28,754 nucleotides of DNA from Bacillota bacterium (GTDB taxonomy: Bacteria; Bacillota; Clostridia; Lachnospirales; Cellulosilyticaceae). A model generated the notes under the pieces. The model saw only the letters and a program-made list of their open reading frames with translations, searched no databases and was not told the DNA's origin. Below, piece by piece: positions 24,213-28,754 of the stretch. The stretch covers positions 1-28,754 of the forward strand of contig JAEYNQ010000313.1 in the NCBI GenBank assembly GCA_023412455.1, given 5' to 3'. The translations under genes and the position numbers were made by a program. How positions within the stretch are numbered: position 1 is the first letter of the stretch; each line of letters opens with the position of its first letter.

Positions 24213-26237
24213 TTATTTTTCATCCCTTTCTGGGTACTGTATTCTCTCATGATACATTCCTTTTAGCATTTTAGTAAAGGACTGAATAATCTTTTCAATA
24301 TCAGATATATAAAGTTCACACTCATCTAATTGTCCCTCATCCAATTTCTGCTTAATCATTTTACGCACAACTTGTTCAATGGTCAAGTCTGCTCCAAATT
24401 TTTCTTGCATGGCACGGACTGTTGCCTCAACTACATCGGCTAACATAACTAAAGCAGCCTCCTTTGTTTTGGGCTTAGGTCCTTTATAACTAAATTGTTC
24501 TTCCTTTACCAAATCTCCCTTTTCCTTTTTAGCTTTCACATAGAAATATTGCATAACACTTGTCCCATGATGCTGCATAATCATCTCCTTAATATAAATG
24601 GGTAGGTGATACTCATCAGCTAGCTGTATACCACTCGTTACATGGGACAAAATCATTTCATAACTTTTAAAAGGATCGAGCTGATCATGAGGGTTACCTA
24701 ATACTTGATTCTCCTTAAAGTAATTACTGCAAGTCAACTTACCAATATCATGATAATATCCCCCTACCCTGGCTAGAAGAGGGTTAGCGCCAATTACATC
24801 TGCTGCTGTTTCTGCTAGGTTAGCTACTAATAAGCTATGATAATAAGTACCTGTGGCTTCCAAAAGAAGACGTTTTAAAATAGGCTGATTAGGATTAGTT
24901 AATTCTAGTAATTGCATAGGGGTAATGTAACCAAATGCAGACTCCAATACAGGCAAACTCCCTACTACTAATACCACCGAAACAAGTCCTATTGCAAAGG
25001 CAATACTGGCCTCAATTAAAATACTCATATTAATATCTGTTCCGATAAAAAACTTCAAGGCTAAATAGGCTATAAATTGAACACTTCCAGCAAAAAGGGC
25101 ACTTACCATCGTCTTTTTACGCTCTTGCATATGATTAATTATAAGGATATCCACAATGCCAGTAATAATAAAATAAATAATAAATAGACTATCACCTTTA
25201 AAAATAAGGGCACTAAATAAAGTAATTACTACATTTACAAGAATAGCAACAGGAATTCCCATAAGTATGGCCAGTAGCATAGGGGCAATGCTCAGAGGAA
25301 TATAAACAAAGGGTACCTTAATTAATACACGTGCAATCATAATAGACAGACTATAAAGAATAAGAATAAGGTTAATTTCTTTGGCCTGTAGCTTTTTTAT
25401 ATCCCATGTGGATTTATTATAGCTCACCCAAAAATAGATGACTAAGACAATCAAGAGGCTAATTCCTACATATTGCTTATACCGGTCATTTTTATTGGTA
25501 TCTAGATAGCCTACTTTTTCTAATAAGGTATATATTTCTTCTGTTACTAATTTCCCCTTTTCAACAATTATTTCTCCAGGAAGAATAGTAATAGGCTCTA
25601 CACTCTCACGTTCTAGCTTTTTAGCTTCCTGTGTTGCCACCTCATCCAGTACTACATTGGGCTTAATCACCCCTAAAATAATACTCTTAGCTAAACGCTG
25701 ATGCGCTACACTTAGGTCTGTTTGACTTAAAAGATTTCTGATTTCTATCTCTTTATTATCATTTTCCTGAATACCTGCTTGAAAAAGCTGAGCTGCTATG
25801 GTAATACAACTTTCCTTAATGTTCCCTAACTCCTCCTGTGCAGTAGCTAGAAGGGCCTCAAATTCTTCATTATAAAGAGCAATAGGTGCTCTTGCCTTTA
25901 GGACATCCAGAGGTGCTTTATTAAGCCGTTGTGCAATATCTGTTGTTTGGATGGTTTGTGTAAAGTTAAAAAGTGTCTCCATATCTGAAATAGCTTTTTC
26001 TTGTACTTTGCTGTCGGACTTATAAATAGGTGCTACACTTTTTTCTTGGGCAGCCTTTTTTCTCTCTGTGGCCATCTCATTTTCTACTAAAAAGGGGGCA
26101 TAATAAGATTCTTCTGCTATTTGACCCACCTGAATAGATACTCTCTTAGCAAAATAATTCCCTGTAATAACGGAGAAAAATGTAATACCTACTGCAATAA
26201 CTAAAAATACAATCCACCAATAACCCTTCTCTTTCAT
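24213..26237 (-). CDS. pgpH: 7TM-HD protein PgpH/YqfF, cyclic-di-AMP phosphodiesterase
   Basis: A 674-residue membrane phosphodiesterase. One N-terminal helix (about 6-25) leads to a large extracytoplasmic 7TMR-HDED domain (about 30-250), then a bundle of about seven helices (about 255-432), then a cytoplasmic HD domain (about 455-650). The HD pair is His496-Asp497 in GGYYHDIGKL. ATGTYYHSLLVANLAE and QHHGTSVM supply further metal ligands. Relatives in Listeria and Bacillus degrade c-di-AMP to pApA. It starts 33 nt after phoH with a GGGGG site, and its stop abuts ybeY. This phoH-yqfF-ybeY order is widely conserved in Firmicutes. Confidence 0.94.
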   Translation of the reverse strand: MKEKGYWWIVFLVIAVGITFFSVITGNYFAKRVSIQVGQIAEESYYAPFLVENEMATERKKAAQEKSVAPIYKSDSKVQEKAISDMETLFNFTQTIQTTDIAQRLNKAPLDVLKARAPIALYNEEFEALLATAQEELGNIKESCITIAAQLFQAGIQENDNKEIEIRNLLSQTDLSVAHQRLAKSIILGVIKPNVVLDEVATQEAKKLERESVEPITILPGEIIVEKGKLVTEEIYTLLEKVGYLDTNKNDRYKQYVGISLLIVLVIYFWVSYNKSTWDIKKLQAKEINLILILYSLSIMIARVLIKVPFVYIPLSIAPMLLAILMGIPVAILVNVVITLFSALIFKGDSLFIIYFIITGIVDILIINHMQERKKTMVSALFAGSVQFIAYLALKFFIGTDINMSILIEASIAFAIGLVSVVLVVGSLPVLESAFGYITPMQLLELTNPNQPILKRLLLEATGTYYHSLLVANLAETAADVIGANPLLARVGGYYHDIGKLTCSNYFKENQVLGNPHDQLDPFKSYEMILSHVTSGIQLADEYHLPIYIKEMIMQHHGTSVMQYFYVKAKKEKGDLVKEEQFSYKGPKPKTKEAALVMLADVVEATVRAMQEKFGADLTIEQVVRKMIKQKLDEGQLDECELYISDIEKIIQSFTKMLKGMYHERIQYPERDEK

Positions 26238-26270
26238 CTTTTGCCCCCTACCTGTTTCATCTCTCTTTAC

Positions 26271-27236
26271 CTATTGGTTCTTTTTTTGTTCGAATACCTC
26301 ATAGGCCTCTACTATCTTTTGAACAATAGGATGACGTACCACATCTTGCTTTCCTAAATAGCAAAAACCTATATCTTCTACAGTACTTAATATACGTTCT
26401 GCCTGTAATAGTCCACTTTTCTTTTCATTTGGCAAATCAATTTGTGTCAGGTCACCCGTAATAACCACTTTGGAATTAAACCCAATACGTGTTAAGAACA
26501 TCTTCATTTGTTCAGGTGTAGTATTTTGAGCCTCATCAAGTACAATAAAAGCATGATTAAGAGTACGCCCACGCATATAAGCAAGAGGGGCGACTTCAAT
26601 AAGGCCCTTCTCCATATTCTTTTCAAAGTTATCCGGACCCATGATTTCAAATAAAGCATCATAAAGTGGTCTAAGATAAGGATCTACTTTGCTCTGTAAA
26701 TCACCAGGTAAAAAACCAAGCTTTTCACCTGCCTCAATAGCTGGACGTGTGAGAATAATCTTATTTACCTCATTTTTTCGGAAGGCATTAACAGCCATGG
26801 CCATAGCTAAATAAGTTTTTCCAGTACCTGCTGGACCCACACCAAAAACTACCATTTTCTTTTTTATTTGTTCAATATAATGGCTTTGACCTCCTGTTTT
26901 ACATTTGATAGGTTTACCGAGATAGGTTAAAGCCACTACTTCACTATTGACCTTCTTAAGATCTTCCTCTTGACTTTTTTTAATGGCATCCATCGTATAT
27001 TTTACCATTTGCAAATCCACATTCTCCCCTTGCTCACAAAAATCAACTAATTTTTTAAGGACACGCTGAGCTTCAGAGACTCTTCGCTCTTCACCAGTTA
27101 GCTTTATTTTATCGTTTCTTAAGACTACACTTACATTTAAATCCTTTTCGATTAATTTTATATGTTCGTCAAATTGTCCAAATACCCCTGCTATATAATA
27201 AGAAGGTATTTCAAGTTCTTCTTCTACTTTATTCAC
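26271..27236 (-). CDS. phoH: PhoH-like ATPase
   Basis: A 321-residue cytoplasmic P-loop protein of the PhoH/YbeZ type, linked to RNA metabolism and YbeY. The N-terminal 90 residues form a KH-like region. Walker A is GPAGTGKT (about 134-141) and Walker B is HAFIVLDEAQN. The helicase-like segments ILTRPAIEAGEKLGFLPGD and VITGDLTQIDLP are intact. I prefer the GTG at 27236 as start because AAGGAG lies 9 nt upstream. It overlaps the end of yqfD by 8 nt. A GTG six codons earlier (27254) would place that same AAGGAG inside the coding sequence. Confidence 0.94.
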   Translation of the reverse strand: MNKVEEELEIPSYYIAGVFGQFDEHIKLIEKDLNVSVVLRNDKIKLTGEERRVSEAQRVLKKLVDFCEQGENVDLQMVKYTMDAIKKSQEEDLKKVNSEVVALTYLGKPIKCKTGGQSHYIEQIKKKMVVFGVGPAGTGKTYLAMAMAVNAFRKNEVNKIILTRPAIEAGEKLGFLPGDLQSKVDPYLRPLYDALFEIMGPDNFEKNMEKGLIEVAPLAYMRGRTLNHAFIVLDEAQNTTPEQMKMFLTRIGFNSKVVITGDLTQIDLPNEKKSGLLQAERILSTVEDIGFCYLGKQDVVRHPIVQKIVEAYEVFEQKKNQ

Positions 27237-28434
27237 TTTGCGTTTCTCCTTCACTTGGCAATTCTACTGCATAACCAATCTCTTCTTCCGCTAGCACTTG
27301 AAAGGTTGCTTGTATAGCATTTCCCTTTTTAGTAAAAATGATTTCTCTTTTTAAAATGATAGCATCAGAAGCTAATTGCTCACTTATTTTGTCCCATAAC
27401 TTAACAGTCAAATGTTCCTTTGCCTCCTCCTCGCTAATACGAGTAGGACGAGGATAGTATTCAAATTGCTCCTCGACTTCTATAGCAAAAGGTAAAGGAA
27501 AAAGGTTTGTAATACTTAGCTGATGTAGCGTAATGACAGAATCCTTATAACGGAAATCATTTTTAGACTGATTAAGCCCTATCTTATGCTTAAAAATCTT
27601 TAAACTTCTTTTCTTAGTGGACCTTTGGGTATATACTTTTTCTATTTGCACTAGATCATAGGTATCTTCCATCCGATAAAAAGTTTTCCCTTTGACTTGA
27701 GCTTTGGCTTTGGTTGTATACAAGGCCGGCTCCTCTTCACCCATTGGCATTTGCCCAGAAACCAATATCTCTCCCTTTTTTACAATATCACCTTTTTTTA
27801 CATAAGGCCTTCCTTTATAAGTCGCAATATACGTTACTAAAGCATCTCGTTTAGCAACTAAATGACACGGCGTGTTATCGTTATGCATGGGTGGTTTATC
27901 CACCATCTCGCTTACTTGTACCACAAGTCGTGTGCCTTGAAATTTAATACCTGTCCAAATAATTTCTGGATATTTATTGACTAAAATGGCCTCTGCTTGT
28001 CTTAGTTGAAGATTGGGTTTAAATTTTCCTACACCATAACCTTCTTCTTCTAAAGTAGAAAGAATATCTAAAGTATTAACCTTTTCATTCCCTTCCACTT
28101 CTATAAGCCATACGAAAGAAGATAGTGCCCAAAGAATAGCTATAAATAAGAAAAGCCCTATGGTAAACATCTTTCGCTTTTTATAGCGATACGCTTTAAA
28201 GGGCATACCTACTTTACGATAAATACGTACCTTACAATGGGATTTTCTAGCATAGGGTTTTAACTTCTTAAAATCGCCTATACTCACCTTAAAATAAAGC
28301 TTCCCCTCTTCTTTCTTAATATCCCATAAATAAGCAGCATGATTGACAGCTAAGTTCATGAATCTTTCAAGGGCAAACCCACTTACTTCTACTATAACAT
28401 ACCCTCGTAAATAATTCCATATTCCTACAAACAA
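27229..28434 (-). CDS. yqfD: Sporulation protein YqfD
   Basis: A 401-residue membrane protein of the YqfD family. The N-terminus VGIWNYLRGYVIVEVSGFALERFMN is characteristic (shown here in one short stretch plus the following GFALERF). One transmembrane helix is at about residues 89-107, followed by a large extracytoplasmic domain with the family block GVGKFKPNLQLRQAE and KRDALVTYI. YqfD is needed for efficient sporulation in Bacillus, apparently in the mother cell membrane; its mechanism is unresolved. The start is TTG 28434, supported by a very strong AAAGGAGG site 7 nt upstream and by family N-terminal length. It follows yqfC by 13 nt. Confidence 0.92.
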   Translation of the reverse strand: MFVGIWNYLRGYVIVEVSGFALERFMNLAVNHAAYLWDIKKEEGKLYFKVSIGDFKKLKPYARKSHCKVRIYRKVGMPFKAYRYKKRKMFTIGLFLFIAILWALSSFVWLIEVEGNEKVNTLDILSTLEEEGYGVGKFKPNLQLRQAEAILVNKYPEIIWTGIKFQGTRLVVQVSEMVDKPPMHNDNTPCHLVAKRDALVTYIATYKGRPYVKKGDIVKKGEILVSGQMPMGEEEPALYTTKAKAQVKGKTFYRMEDTYDLVQIEKVYTQRSTKKRSLKIFKHKIGLNQSKNDFRYKDSVITLHQLSITNLFPLPFAIEVEEQFEYYPRPTRISEEEAKEHLTVKLWDKISEQLASDAIILKREIIFTKKGNAIQATFQVLAEEEIGYAVELPSEGETQSE

Positions 28435-28447
28435 AGTCCTTCCTCCT

Positions 28448-28750
28448 TTAGGATTTACTAAATGTCATAGCTTTGATTTTACCTTTAATAATCATTAGCT
28501 CCGCAGTCATACTCTTAGCTTGTAAGGCTTTTCCTTCAATTGAAATCATGCCACAATTTGTTTCTAAACGAATGATTTCTTCTGTGTATTCTACAAGTCG
28601 ACTAAAATTCTCTATATTCAGTTCTTTATCTCCCACTAAGTTAATAACCGGTAAATCACTCACAACCTCCTGTGGCATCTCCAATGCCTCCATTAATTGT
28701 TCTCTTAGGTTGTAGGTGCGTTTTTCTTTACGTAATTGTCTGCGCTTCAT
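28448..28750 (-). CDS. yqfC: Sporulation protein YqfC
   Basis: A 100-residue YqfC-type protein. Family features are LREQLMEALEMPQEVV near the N-terminus, DLPVINLVGDKELNIENF, and a repeated beta-strand body ending MIIKGKIKAMTF. YqfC is a small protein always paired with YqfD; a role with YqfD in the spore coat or mother cell is likely, but its biochemistry is unknown. Two adjacent ATGs (28753 and 28750) sit at the window edge, so its ribosome binding site cannot be seen. I use the second ATG, which fits the usual MKR start. The protein is essentially complete. Confidence 0.9.
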   Translation of the reverse strand: MKRRQLRKEKRTYNLREQLMEALEMPQEVVSDLPVINLVGDKELNIENFSRLVEYTEEIIRLETNCGMISIEGKALQAKSMTAELMIIKGKIKAMTFSKS

Positions 28751-28754
28751 CATC

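Noticed and set aside
1..28754. Mobile element, CRISPR array or defence island
   Set aside because: No transposase, integrase, direct-repeat array, att-like repeat or toxin-antitoxin pair was seen; the window reads as conserved core genome.

Overview
This window looks like a chromosomal segment of a low-GC, spore-forming Firmicute of the class Clostridia. The main evidence is the conserved block yqfC-yqfD-phoH-yqfF(pgpH)-ybeY-cdd-era-yqzL-recO, followed by polA-coaE-slt, together with AT-rich intergenic DNA, AGGAGG-type ribosome binding sites and a tRNA-Tyr T-box. A Lachnospiraceae- or Cellulosilyticum-like host would fit, but the genus is inference only. I see no insertion sequence, prophage, CRISPR array, rRNA or tRNA gene.

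Layout, left to right. 1-2235 (minus strand): an M14 metallocarboxypeptidase, a YhcC-type radical SAM protein, a small membrane protein and the first 24 codons of a metallophosphoesterase. The M14/radical SAM pair and the small protein/phosphoesterase pair each overlap by 4 nt. 2426-4570 (plus strand): a DUF378 membrane protein, a small P-loop NTPase-like protein with its own promoter and terminator, and peptidase T. A nested bidirectional terminator separates pepT from a convergent glycogen-debranching/isoamylase gene at 4681-6630. 6751-8267 (plus): promoter, T-box leader with a UAC (Tyr) specifier, and tyrS, closed by a hairpin shared with the convergent gene. 8344-17967 and onward (minus): an AI-2E family permease, aminoacyl-histidine dipeptidase, a UPF0210 protein, an ACT-domain UPF0237 protein, an unusual 686-residue FtsA-like ATPase, a GalT/HIT-type nucleotidyltransferase, an orphan peptide-binding lipoprotein, a lytic transglycosylase, coaE and polA. 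21285-21312 holds a good promoter that starts the polA-coaE-slt-lipoprotein unit. 21364-28753 (minus): the era/ybeY/phoH housekeeping-sporulation operon, ending with recO and its intrinsic terminator.

How the genes relate. The right-hand operon joins ribosome maturation and RNA metabolism (YbeY, Era, PhoH), c-di-AMP turnover (PgpH), pyrimidine salvage (Cdd), DNA repair (RecO) and sporulation (YqfC/YqfD). The polA unit covers DNA repair and replication, CoA synthesis and peptidoglycan turnover. Two peptidases (PepT, PepD) and an orphan oligopeptide-binding protein suggest active peptide use.

Most of the window is ordinary core genome and I do not see a clearly new multi-gene system. The best candidates for a second look are the FtsA-like protein, whose long C-terminal half appears built of NGxx/GDxI beta-grasp-like units, and the tightly packed galT-like/ftsA-like/ACT/UPF0210 cluster it sits in. 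Next are the isolated small P-loop protein and several compact regulatory arrangements: a promoter inside a terminator hairpin, a terminator with exchangeable arms, and a T-box. A 47-codon yqzL gene was found by reading the era-recO gap.
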